Assembly: GCF_004801405.1 (NCBI RefSeq) | Contig: NZ_SSOB01000026.1 | Span: forward strand, 51,941-115,940 | Length of the DNA: 64,000 nucleotides | Origin: Cohnella fermenti | GTDB lineage: Bacteria > Bacillota > Bacilli > Paenibacillales > Paenibacillaceae | Direction of reading: 5' to 3' | Shown: positions 1 through 8,480 of the stretch, in pieces | Position numbering within the stretch: position 1 is the stretch's first letter | Layout of the letters: every line of letters begins with the position of its first letter | The notes under the pieces: generated by a model | The model's input: the letters and a program-made list of their open reading frames with translations, nothing else | What the model was told of the DNA's origin: nothing | Databases searched by the model: none | Position numbers and translations under genes: made by a program

Positions 1-78
1 CCTTCTCCTTATATGTCACGGATGTTAAACGAACGTTCCGACCACCGGCCAACTCGTCGACACAGCGGCCCGGGTCTA

Positions 79-121
79 TGACTTAACGTCACTTACCGCA
101 AGAGCTTCCCTGTATTATAAT
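79..121 (+). promoter_or_regulatory. Promoter-like site with TGAC-N5-GTCA inverted repeat
   Basis: TGAC-ttaac-GTCA lies at 79-91 and TATAAT at 116-121, 24 bp after the repeat. The same arrangement with identical spacing precedes the dockerin gene at 3063-3105, and a near copy precedes the CPBP gene at 34156. Here it reads rightwards into the 3' end of a leftward response-regulator gene, so it may drive an antisense or small RNA. Function is inferred from the repeated geometry. The rest of 1-149 shows no gene. Confidence 0.45.
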
Positions 122-149
122 GAGAGCAATTCAACGGAGCGCAGGATCG

Positions 150-812
150 TCAGCGGCCGTTGCGCACCAGATCGATGGCCTCGTAGCGGTTGGCTACGTT
201 CAGCTTCTCGTAGATGATCGTTAAATAATTCTTGGTCGTCCCTTCGCCGATATTCAATTCGGCGGCTATCTCGCGAACCGACAGGCGGTTGCCCAGCAGC
301 AGCAGAATATCCTTCTCGCGATTCGTAAGGGTATGGCGCTCGGTGATGAATGCGGGAAGAGCGTTTAACTCCTGGAGGCCGGGCTTGTTGTTCATCAAGT
401 AGGCCGATAGCTTCGCCGCGACTTCCGCCGGCAACACGTACTGCCCTCGGAGTGTGCTTCTGATGGTGGATACCAGCAATGCAAAGTCTAGTCCCTTAAG
501 CAAATAGCCGTTCGCGCCGTGTGCCAGACCGTCGATAATATAAGCCTCTTCGTTATATGTCGTTAGAATGAGGACAAGCATGTCGGGGTAACGCAGCTTG
601 ATCCTTCGCGTACATTCGATCCCGTCCATCGCCGGCATCCGTACGTCCATCAGGACAAGATCGGGCCGGAGTCGATCGATCGCCGCCAAGCCTTCGATGC
701 CACTGTCGGCAACGCCCGCGACTTCCATGTCGGCTTCCGCCTCGATCACGATTCGGAGCGCATGGCTGATGAGTGGTTCGTCATCGATAATGAATATTCG
801 GTAAGCAGCCAA
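150..812 (-). CDS. NarL/FixJ-family response regulator
   Basis: DNA-binding response regulator of about 220 residues. An N-terminal receiver domain carries the acidic pair in IIDDEP, the phospho-acceptor Asp in LVLMDVRMP, a conserved Thr (LTTY) and Lys (YLLKG). The C-terminal LuxR-type HTH (about the last 65 residues) reads TNREKDILLLLG...IREIAAEL..., which is typical. The frame is open to 857, but the TTG at 812 follows a clean GGAGG nine bases upstream and gives a family-standard N-terminus (AAYRIFIIDDE), so I chose it. The gene is divergent from a sensor kinase at 918 and presumably forms a two-component system with it. That kinase carries a classical HisKA domain, which more often pairs with OmpR-type regulators. 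Confidence 0.9.
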   Translation of the reverse strand: MAAYRIFIIDDEPLISHALRIVIEAEADMEVAGVADSGIEGLAAIDRLRPDLVLMDVRMPAMDGIECTRRIKLRYPDMLVLILTTYNEEAYIIDGLAHGANGYLLKGLDFALLVSTIRSTLRGQYVLPAEVAAKLSAYLMNNKPGLQELNALPAFITERHTLTNREKDILLLLGNRLSVREIAAELNIGEGTTKNYLTIIYEKLNVANRYEAIDLVRNGR

Positions 813-917
813 TTCCCTGGAACCTCCGGATTGAAGTATCGCTCGCTTGCGCGGCACCCTTCAATCATAGCACGAACCCCGGAGCAAATCATGGATACTC
901 TACGCTAAAGATAGCAG

Positions 918-2990
918 GTGAACGTCATCATACGTATCTCTCCCTTCCTTCTCTGCCTCCTCTTCTTGCTTGCCGCTTGTTGCTCCGTTCTCGGCGTGCC
1001 GATGACTTCCGCTCAGCCTTCGTACGTCCGTTATGGCACGGCGGATTTGACCTTCGCCGACGCCCCCATCCAATCCGTATCTCTTGAGGGAGAGTGGGAA
1101 TGGTACGCGAATGAGCTGCTGAATCCCGATCAACTGGCCCTTCAGACGGGCAAACCGAGCTATATTCATGTGCCCGAGGAGAAGGCGTCCCGCTTCAAAT
1201 ACGGGACGTATTCCTTGAAGCTTGCCCTCTTGCCCGTCGAGATCGGACGCCAGAAGGCGCTGTACATTGACGATATCGCCAGCGCATACAAGGTATGGAT
1301 CGACGGCAAGCTGCTCGGAGGCATCGGCGCCGTAGGCGCGTCGAAGGAAGGAGAGACCCCGCAGTCCCGCACGAAGTTGCTCTTCTTCGAGCCGTCGAGC
1401 ACCCAAGCGATCGTAGTCGTCCAATTCTCGAATTTTACATTCCGAAGCGAAGGCTCGTTCCGGGCGGTCACGTTCGGCGATGCCGATTATCTTGAGAATC
1501 GCTTGATCATGAACAAGCTGTCCGCAACGCTCACAATCGGAGGCCTTCTGGTTATCGGACTGTATCACTTGATCATATTCGGCACCCGAAGACGAGACCT
1601 CTCGACCCTATTCGTAGGCCTGTTCGCCGTCGATATCGGTCTGCGCGGCTGGATCAAGGACACGTATCTCGTTGATCTCGTCGCGCCGTTCTTGAGTTGG
1701 GAATCGATTGTCAAGCTCGATTACATGACCGGATACGCCGCTTACCTGATCCTGGTGCTTATTATCAAGCAGATGTTCCCTCGCGAGATGAATCGCATGG
1801 CGGCGAACCTGTCGCATGCCTTCACAGTGCTGTTCGCTCTCTATATTGCGGCAACACCTGCCGAGGTTTACACGAAGACGCTTACTTATCAGTTCGCGAC
1901 CATGTTTCTGTTCTCTCTGTACACGATCGGTTACGTCTGCATCCTCGCCGCTCGCAGACGAAGAGATGGCGCTTGGGTCAATATCGTCGGCTATATCGGT
2001 ATCGCGATCGCGTGCATCAACGATGTGCTGCTGTATCAGCGGGTTATTCAAACGACGGAGATGCTGTACGAGGCGATCTTCCTGTTCGTTCTGCTTCAAG
2101 CGGTCCTTGTCTCTTACCGGCATTCCCGGCTGTTCGATCGGAACGTCGCGTTGTCCAACGACCTGCGGCTGTTGAATTCAACCTTGGAGCACAAGGTTGC
2201 AGACCGAACGGCGGATTTGAACCGGAATAATGCGGAACTGGCCCGGATGCACCGCAGCCGCACCGAGATGCTGGCGAATATCTCGCACGATATGGGATCG
2301 CCGTTAACGGGAATTCAAATGAACATGCAATTGATGAAGCAGGGTCTGGTGAAGGCAGATCAGCAGCCGGAGTTCGTCCAGTCCATGCTGGACAAAGCCG
2401 CATATATCAAGCGCCTGAACGATGACTTATTCGAATTGTCCCTGCTTGAATCCGGACAGCTTGGCTTTCGATTCAGGCGAATGGAATGGAGAGGCTGCAT
2501 GGACGAGCTCGTTCGCAAGCTGAAGGCGAACCTGGTCGGACTCGGCACGGACTTGCAAGTTGGCGTCATGGACACGAAGGTGGAAGACGAAGAGGCATGG
2601 GTTCGGGCGGACCCGACGCGGATCATGCAGGCGCTTAACAACTATGTCGAGAATGCGGTCAAGTTCAGCCGCGTTCCCGGTTCGGCAGTCATCGTCAATT
2701 GTCGCATTGCTTCCAGTGAGAATACCCATGGAACGCACTCCTATGACGTTATCGTCGAAGTGCAGGACTGCGGGCCGGGAATCGCGGAGGAGGATCTGCC
2801 CTATGTATTCGATCGCTTCTACCGCAAGGCGGAAGGGAATGCGAACGGCAGCGGACTGGGATTGACCATCGTCAGAGAGATCGTCGAGCGGCATGGGGGC
2901 CGTGTCGGTGTCGTAAGCCGCGCCGGGGAGGGAAGCTTGTTCTTCTTCTCGCTTCCCGCATATCCGGCGGCGCCGCCGGGCCATGAATAG
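918..2990 (+). CDS. Sensor histidine kinase with 7TMR-DISM-like sensor
   Basis: Membrane sensor kinase, 690 residues, GTG start. An N-terminal signal segment with a possible lipobox (LAAC) precedes an extracellular beta-rich domain (about 30-190, containing LEGEWEWY, typical of 7TMR-DISM extracellular modules). About seven hydrophobic helices follow (195-400), then a short coiled coil (LNSTLEHKVADRTADL), a HisKA domain with phospho-acceptor His457 (ISHDMGSPL), and an ATPase domain with N box (NYVENAVKF), G1 (DCGPGIAEED), F box (VFDRFYRK) and G2 (GSGLGLTI). It is divergent from the NarL-type regulator and directly upstream of the dockerin/cohesin operon, which it may control. The ligand is unknown. 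Confidence 0.9.
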   Translation: MNVIIRISPFLLCLLFLLAACCSVLGVPMTSAQPSYVRYGTADLTFADAPIQSVSLEGEWEWYANELLNPDQLALQTGKPSYIHVPEEKASRFKYGTYSLKLALLPVEIGRQKALYIDDIASAYKVWIDGKLLGGIGAVGASKEGETPQSRTKLLFFEPSSTQAIVVVQFSNFTFRSEGSFRAVTFGDADYLENRLIMNKLSATLTIGGLLVIGLYHLIIFGTRRRDLSTLFVGLFAVDIGLRGWIKDTYLVDLVAPFLSWESIVKLDYMTGYAAYLILVLIIKQMFPREMNRMAANLSHAFTVLFALYIAATPAEVYTKTLTYQFATMFLFSLYTIGYVCILAARRRRDGAWVNIVGYIGIAIACINDVLLYQRVIQTTEMLYEAIFLFVLLQAVLVSYRHSRLFDRNVALSNDLRLLNSTLEHKVADRTADLNRNNAELARMHRSRTEMLANISHDMGSPLTGIQMNMQLMKQGLVKADQQPEFVQSMLDKAAYIKRLNDDLFELSLLESGQLGFRFRRMEWRGCMDELVRKLKANLVGLGTDLQVGVMDTKVEDEEAWVRADPTRIMQALNNYVENAVKFSRVPGSAVIVNCRIASSENTHGTHSYDVIVEVQDCGPGIAEEDLPYVFDRFYRKAEGNANGSGLGLTIVREIVERHGGRVGVVSRAGEGSLFFFSLPAYPAAPPGHE

Positions 2991-3014
2991 ACGCCATGAG
3001 GTATATAGGATTGG

Positions 3015-3044
3015 CCCGTTCCTTAATGGGAGAACGGGTTTTTT
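3015..3044 (+). terminator. Rho-independent terminator after the kinase gene
   Basis: CCCGTTC (3015-3021) pairs with GAACGGG (3032-3038) and is followed directly by six T residues. Confidence 0.85.
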
Positions 3045-3052
3045 CCATTTAA

Positions 3053-3105
3053 CGTCACAATATGACCTTTCGTCACTAATTCGCAGAAGAGCATGCCTTT
3101 ATAAT
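3053..3105 (+). promoter_or_regulatory. Promoter of the dockerin/cohesin operon with tandem operator-like repeats
   Basis: CGTCAC at 3053 and 3071 flank TATGAC at 3061. TGAC-ctttc-GTCA (3063-3075) is an inverted repeat, and TATAAT at 3100-3105 is 24 bp downstream. The geometry matches the copy at 79-121 exactly. The repeat sits where an activator would contact the -35 region. Binding by the neighbouring NarL-type regulator is an inference. Confidence 0.55.
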
Positions 3106-3139
3106 TAGGCCTGACTAAGACAACAAGGAGGCTATACAC

Positions 3140-5161
3140 GTGACTTCCAGTGTAATTGGCAAATTCTTATTAGGCATAGCGCTTGCGCTGACGATTCTCC
3201 CCTTGCCGGTGGATAAGGGGGACACCTCCGCCTACGCGGAGGGATTGACCGCCACTTCAACCGCACTAACCGGACCGACCTCGTCCATGGCCGGGGTGGC
3301 TGCCTATCTGAGTGCGACCGTGACGGACGCTCCCTATCAAACGATTAACTATGGCTTTCCCATGAACTATTATCTGGGCTCGGTCGCCTTCGTAGAAGAT
3401 GGAGTGACACTGGACACGGTCTCGTTATCGCTGTCGCCGACAGCTACCTTCAACGTCTCGGAATTAAGCGAAGGCGACCACACGGTTACGGCGGTCTACA
3501 GCGGAGTCGAGGGCAGCGCAGAAGGCAGCGCGTCGGATTCGTTCACCTTTACGATTACGCCGCTGGACAGAGGGCTGTGGGAATCCTTAGGCGCGGAAGG
3601 CTATACGCTGACGGGCTCAGCCGATTCCTTCCAGCTTGTACTGGGCGCCGACGAGACGCCGTATGTCGCCTTCCGCGACTTGGGCAGCTTGAAGGTGAAC
3701 GTTCTCAAATTTGACGGGGAAGAATGGGTGAGCATCTTCGACTCGATTAGCGAGAACGGGCTTTATATTAGTCTGATTACCGCTCCGAACGGCAAGCTTT
3801 ATTTAAGTTACCTGAGTTACAACAATTCCTTCCAAGTGAAGACTTACGATCCAACCAGCGGGGAATGGGAATCTCTATCATCAGACGGAATTCCTTACCC
3901 CAACTTGTCGAGCAATTCGCTGACTATCGGGTCGGACGGCACGCCTTACCTGTCGTACATTCATACAGGGTTTAACTATACAACTTACGGCTACACGAGC
4001 AAGACGGAGGTCAGACGCTTCGACGGATCCGAATGGGTACTCGTTGGCGATGAACATGGCGTCTATGAAGGTGATTTGTATTACAGTTCACTAGCGGTCG
4101 GACCCGAAGATCGGCTCTACTTCGGCTATCGGGACAAGGAGCTAAAGGTAAAATTGAAGACGTATGACGACACCTCAGATAGCTGGGAGCTGGTCGACGG
4201 CATCGAAGACTTCTTGCCGAACAAGGTAAGCTACTTGGCTCCGATCTCCGTATCCACCGCAAACGGGGCTATTTATATGGCGTACACCAACTACGATTCT
4301 CCCAGCTATAGCGAGATCGCCAAGTTCGACGGAACCGAGTGGTCGCAACCGGGATCCTTCGACACCGTCGGCTCCAGTGAGAACATCTCCGTCCGGTTAG
4401 GAGCGGATGACACGCTCTATGCGGTGGTCAAGAGCAATGCCGACCAGCAAAGCTACGTCGAGAAGTACCAGGATGACGAGTGGAGCATCATCGGAGACAA
4501 CTCGTTCGCCATCAATACGGTCAGCCTTGCCCGACTGGCTATCGGGACGGATAACCAGCCGTACGTCGCCTACTTCGAGAGCGCCAGCCCGCTCTTCATG
4601 CAGGCCTCGACGATCGGCGCGGGAACACCCCAACCTTCAAATACGTACACGATCGAGCCGATCGCGAACCAGACCGCGAACCCCTTGAGCGTCGGCTACA
4701 CAAGCGGAATGCAGGAAGAGAAATATATTACGCTGACCCGCACGGGCACGGGAGACCTGACTAACTTGACGGTCGCACTGAGCGGCCAGAACGCAGAGGA
4801 CTTCGTCGTTGCGCCGCCCGAAGCGACTGCGCTCGACGACGCAGCACCTTCGACTTGGTTCACCGTGAGGGCGGCAGACGGGTTGTCCGCAGGTACCTAT
4901 ACCGCCACCATAACGGTATCGGCCGACCACATGACAAGCGTCTCGTTCACGGTGACCCAGGTCGTGCGATCCCTGAAGGGAGACATCAACCATGACGGCC
5001 TCGTCACTCCGGCGGATGCGCTGTATATTACGAAGTACATGCAAGGCAAAATCGACCTGACGGACGAGCAGTTTGAAGTCTTGGATATGAACGGCGACGG
5101 CGAGCTTAATTCCGAAGACGTTCAGATGATCATGAACATTTATTTGGGGGTTTCCATATGA
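3140..5161 (+). CDS. Secreted seven-bladed propeller protein with C-terminal dockerin
   Basis: A 673-residue exported protein, GTG start with AAGGAGG eight bases upstream. A signal peptide (about 1-34) is followed by an Ig-like domain (35-140). About seven repeats of a propeller blade follow (150-495), each with a (G-x-D)-x-x-x-Y-x-(A/S)-(Y/F) strand and a closing FDG-x-(E/W)-W strand. Next comes an Ig-like module (about 500-608) that is clearly homologous to one in the next gene (both end SADHMTSVSFTVTQ). Last is a type I dockerin (612-673) with two Ca-binding loops (DINHDG and DMNGDG). No catalytic motif is visible in the propeller, so it is more likely a binding or recognition module. The stop overlaps the next start by four bases (ATGA). 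The dockerin is expected to dock onto a cohesin, and two are encoded by that next gene. Confidence 0.88.
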   Translation: MTSSVIGKFLLGIALALTILPLPVDKGDTSAYAEGLTATSTALTGPTSSMAGVAAYLSATVTDAPYQTINYGFPMNYYLGSVAFVEDGVTLDTVSLSLSPTATFNVSELSEGDHTVTAVYSGVEGSAEGSASDSFTFTITPLDRGLWESLGAEGYTLTGSADSFQLVLGADETPYVAFRDLGSLKVNVLKFDGEEWVSIFDSISENGLYISLITAPNGKLYLSYLSYNNSFQVKTYDPTSGEWESLSSDGIPYPNLSSNSLTIGSDGTPYLSYIHTGFNYTTYGYTSKTEVRRFDGSEWVLVGDEHGVYEGDLYYSSLAVGPEDRLYFGYRDKELKVKLKTYDDTSDSWELVDGIEDFLPNKVSYLAPISVSTANGAIYMAYTNYDSPSYSEIAKFDGTEWSQPGSFDTVGSSENISVRLGADDTLYAVVKSNADQQSYVEKYQDDEWSIIGDNSFAINTVSLARLAIGTDNQPYVAYFESASPLFMQASTIGAGTPQPSNTYTIEPIANQTANPLSVGYTSGMQEEKYITLTRTGTGDLTNLTVALSGQNAEDFVVAPPEATALDDAAPSTWFTVRAADGLSAGTYTATITVSADHMTSVSFTVTQVVRSLKGDINHDGLVTPADALYITKYMQGKIDLTDEQFEVLDMNGDGELNSEDVQMIMNIYLGVSI

Positions 5162-7770
5162 TTAATGCAACAAGGAGCCGTCTCGTGCAAGCCATCAAGA
5201 AGACATTCGTCCTGCTCGCGGTCATCTGCCTCATTCTCTCCGGGCATACGGCGACCTTCGCGGAGCCGTATTCGTCCGCCAAGGCGGAAGTCGGCAGCGT
5301 CTCGGGAGCGCCGGGTGACACGGTCAATGTAGAGGTATCGTTCGACCCGCAAAACAACTACTTCTGGAAATATGCTGTGGAGCTTGAATACGACTCCAAT
5401 ATCCTTGAGCTGGTGGCCAACAGTCCGGTGACCAGCCTCGGGACGCCCGACTCCTTCGATGTGGACACGGATAGCGAAGGAACGATATACGTGAATTCGC
5501 ACTATGCCTTGTTCTTCGAACCCTCCCCGCAAACTCTGTTCACGATTCACTTTCGAATCAAAGAGAGTGCGGCGCCCGGAGACTCCGTCGTCTCCATTCG
5601 CGACTTCGCCTATACGGAGGACACGGCCCCGATCTCCCTCGAGTCTTCCGCTCTAACGGCCGGATCCGTTACCGTGACCTCGACGTTGCCAACGACGGGG
5701 AGTGCAACCGTCACGGTCGGTAGCGCCAACGGCGTCGCGGGTGAGAACGTGACCGTCCCCGTTGTTCTCTCCGAATCGTCGGACGGCGTCGCCTCCTACG
5801 GAATTCGGATCGACTTCGACACCAACGTGCTTGAAGCGCAATCCGTCCAGGGAGAATCGGGAGATTATTTCTCTTCGATCATTAACAATAATAGCGGCTA
5901 TGTCCAAGCAGCTTGGGCTGATGCATCCGGAGGCGACGAGCCTCTGGATGCGGGAAGCCGGTTATTCCTCCTTACGTTCACGATTAAGGAAGATGTCGCA
6001 TCGGGAGACTCGCCGCTGACGGTCGCCGAGGAAGATCTTCTCAGCTTCACCCTCACGGACGCCTCGGCAATCGAGCTGGAGAAGACGCTGGTCGAGGGCA
6101 AGATCACCGTGATGCAGAGCGAGCCAACGTCGTGGACGTATTCGATCGCCCCCATCGAGAATCAGACATTGACGGCATTGACGGTCGGTTACGCGGCGGG
6201 AGCCGAAGAGACGAAGACCATCGCGGTCATCAGAACGGGAACGGGGACGTTAACGAATGTGACAACCGTTCTGGGCGGAACGAATGCCGACGACTTCACC
6301 GTCACTCAGCCGGAATCCACGACTCTGGACGACAACTCGTCCTCTACTCTCTTCACCGTGAAGCCGAAGCCCGGATTATCGACGGGCACGCATAAGGCGA
6401 CGGTCACTGTATCAGCCGACCATATGACCAGCGTATCCTTCACCGTTACCCAGACGGTCAGGACATCGGGAACAGGGACAGGCTCGTCCGTCGTCACATC
6501 TGAACCGGAGGCGACGAATGAAGGAGTGGACGTGCTCGTTAACGGCAAATCGCAGAGTGCAGGCACGGTGAGAACAAGCACACGGAACGGCCAATCGGTA
6601 ACGACCGTCATCGTCGATTCGACGAAGCTGTCCGAGCTTCTTGCCCAAGAAGGACAGATGCCGACCATTACCCTTCCGTTCGCATCGGATCAAGACATCT
6701 CGATCGGCGAGCTCGACGGCCGGATGCTGCTGGAGATGGAGCAGCGGCAGGCAATCCTGGAACTGAAGACGAAGAACGCCGTCTATACGATTCCAACGCA
6801 ACTGATCGACCTCGACGAGCTTCGGAAGCAGTTCGGCGACAATGTCGCACTGGAGGAGGTCAAGCTTCAGATCGAGATCGCCGCTCCGACGACGAATGCC
6901 GATCGGCTGATCCAAGATGCTGTCGATCGGGACGGACTGGCGCTTGTCGCCTCTCCTGTCGAATTCTCCATTCATGCCTTCTACGGGGACCGATCCATCG
7001 AAGTCTCGGCCTTCGACTCCTACGTGAAGAGAAGGATATCCGTTCCGTTAGAGGTTGACAGGGGCCGGATTACGACGGCGGTCGTCGTGGACTCGGACGG
7101 AACCGTTCGCCATGTACCGACGAGAATCGTCGACGTCGACGGTCAGGTCTACGCGGAGGTGAACAGCTTGACGAACAGCGTGTATGCCCTCGTCTGGCAT
7201 CCTCTCAAGTTTGAAGACGTAACGTCGGACTGGGCGAAGGAAGCCGTGAACGACATGGGCTCGCGATTGATTGTGACAGGAGTCGAAGACGGCTTGTTCT
7301 ACCCGAATCGAGACATCACCCGCGCGGAGTTCGCGGCGATCCTCGTCCGGGCGCTCGGGCTGAAGTCGGAGAGCGGCCAGACCTCATTCACTGATGTGAA
7401 CGCCTCCGCCTGGTACAACGATTCGGTTCTCACGCTGTCTGCCTACGGCCTGATCAACGGATTCGAAGACGGCACCTTCCGTCCCGGCGACAAGATCACG
7501 CGCGAACAGGCGATCGCGATCATCGCCAAGGCGATGGAGACAACCGGACTGAAGGAACGAATTCTGTCCGGGAATGCCGATTCGCTGTTGCGCCCGTTCG
7601 CCGATTCCGATCAGGTCTCGACTTGGGCAATAAGCGGCTTCGCGGACTGTCTGCAAGCCGGTGTCATATCCGGCCGCAACGACAACACCCTCGCTCCTCA
7701 AGCCTCGATCACGAGAGCCGAAGCCGCCGTCCTCGTTCAGAACCTGCTTCGGGAGTCCGAACTGATCTAA
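5158..7770 (+). CDS. SLH-anchored surface protein with two cohesin domains
   Basis: An 870-residue exported scaffold-like protein. A signal peptide (about 15-38) precedes cohesin 1 (about 42-165; GAPGDTVNVEVSF, with Y.VELEYDSNILE) and cohesin 2 (about 180-320; GVAGENVTVPVVL, with YGIRIDFDTNVLE). The Ig-like module shared with the upstream protein follows (about 323-430), then an uncharacterised stretch (450-680) and three S-layer homology repeats (from about 684; ITRAEFAAILVRALG, ITREQAIAIIAKAME, ITRAEAAVLVQNLL). SLH repeats bind pyruvylated wall polysaccharide, so the cohesins should be displayed on the cell surface. It is translationally coupled to the dockerin gene. The simplest reading is a two-component minimal scaffoldin/dockerin pair. 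Which cohesin binds which dockerin is unknown. Confidence 0.9.
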   Translation: MINATRSRLVQAIKKTFVLLAVICLILSGHTATFAEPYSSAKAEVGSVSGAPGDTVNVEVSFDPQNNYFWKYAVELEYDSNILELVANSPVTSLGTPDSFDVDTDSEGTIYVNSHYALFFEPSPQTLFTIHFRIKESAAPGDSVVSIRDFAYTEDTAPISLESSALTAGSVTVTSTLPTTGSATVTVGSANGVAGENVTVPVVLSESSDGVASYGIRIDFDTNVLEAQSVQGESGDYFSSIINNNSGYVQAAWADASGGDEPLDAGSRLFLLTFTIKEDVASGDSPLTVAEEDLLSFTLTDASAIELEKTLVEGKITVMQSEPTSWTYSIAPIENQTLTALTVGYAAGAEETKTIAVIRTGTGTLTNVTTVLGGTNADDFTVTQPESTTLDDNSSSTLFTVKPKPGLSTGTHKATVTVSADHMTSVSFTVTQTVRTSGTGTGSSVVTSEPEATNEGVDVLVNGKSQSAGTVRTSTRNGQSVTTVIVDSTKLSELLAQEGQMPTITLPFASDQDISIGELDGRMLLEMEQRQAILELKTKNAVYTIPTQLIDLDELRKQFGDNVALEEVKLQIEIAAPTTNADRLIQDAVDRDGLALVASPVEFSIHAFYGDRSIEVSAFDSYVKRRISVPLEVDRGRITTAVVVDSDGTVRHVPTRIVDVDGQVYAEVNSLTNSVYALVWHPLKFEDVTSDWAKEAVNDMGSRLIVTGVEDGLFYPNRDITRAEFAAILVRALGLKSESGQTSFTDVNASAWYNDSVLTLSAYGLINGFEDGTFRPGDKITREQAIAIIAKAMETTGLKERILSGNADSLLRPFADSDQVSTWAISGFADCLQAGVISGRNDNTLAPQASITRAEAAVLVQNLLRESELI

Positions 7771-7800
7771 CGGAGCAAGCTCTTGAATGACCGGCAAGAC

Positions 7801-7846
7801 ACCTCGGAAGCCTCTGTCCGGACAACCGGACAGAGGCTTCCGAGGT
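7801..7846. terminator. Perfect 21-bp hairpin between convergent genes
   Basis: 7801-7821 is exactly complementary to 7826-7846 around an ACAA loop. It lies between the ends of the cohesin gene (+) and the cupin gene (-). There is no T run on either side, so it may be a bidirectional transcription stop or an RNA-stabilising hairpin. Confidence 0.6.
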
Positions 7847-7925
7847 ATTCTAATGGGGGACATAAACATAAAGAGGATTCAATAGGCCGATGTTAGACCT
7901 TCGCCGGACACAGCTTCGTAACAGC

Positions 7926-8480
7926 CTACCTCTCGTCCGTATACTTCAGCAGCTTCCGATGAACGCCCGTCAATCGCCCGATTCCGTTCAACCCGCCGAA
8001 CAGCGCGCGTTGCAGCCAGAGGGGAATTCCGGCCACCAGCGTATCCTGAAGCGAGAGGACAAGCGCCGTATGCAGCGGATTCTTCGGAGTGCCCTTCCCG
8101 TCCGTAAGGCCATCGTCCATGAGCCCGTAGTGGATACGGACCGACTGCTCGAAGCCGCTCGGGGGCGTCAGCTTCACCCGGAAGGCAACCTCCTCGCCGT
8201 GCGCGTTCCGGAACGTATGCGCCGTCCCGATCGGTGCCGTCAGCGTCTGCCCGGGCTCCAGCACCCGCTCCTCCCCGCCCAGACTTACCGTCAGCCGGCC
8301 GCGCAGCACCTCGAACTCTTCCGTGAACTTGCGGTGATAATGCAGCGGCGGCCCGTCACCATTCGGCGGCAGCTCGACCTCGATCAGCAGGTGCTTGCCT
8401 CCCGTCTCCGCTGCCGTCTCTACGAACGTAATCTGCTCCCCGGTATATCGATGCTTCACGGTTCTCGCGTTCATACTCAT
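7926..8480 (-). CDS. Cupin-domain protein
   Basis: Small cytosolic beta-barrel protein of 184 residues with both cupin motifs: HYHRKFTEEFEVLRG (His-X-His, with the following Glu) and GTAHTFRN (second His). A metal-binding fold is therefore intact. A C-terminal extension (about 120-184), rich in aromatic and leucine residues (LWLQRALFGGLNGIGRL), may associate with membrane or mediate oligomerisation. Its start overlaps the proS stop by four bases (ATGA), so the two are probably translationally coupled and share the T-box control of proS. Substrate unknown. Confidence 0.88.
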   Translation of the reverse strand: MSMNARTVKHRYTGEQITFVETAAETGGKHLLIEVELPPNGDGPPLHYHRKFTEEFEVLRGRLTVSLGGEERVLEPGQTLTAPIGTAHTFRNAHGEEVAFRVKLTPPSGFEQSVRIHYGLMDDGLTDGKGTPKNPLHTALVLSLQDTLVAGIPLWLQRALFGGLNGIGRLTGVHRKLLKYTDER

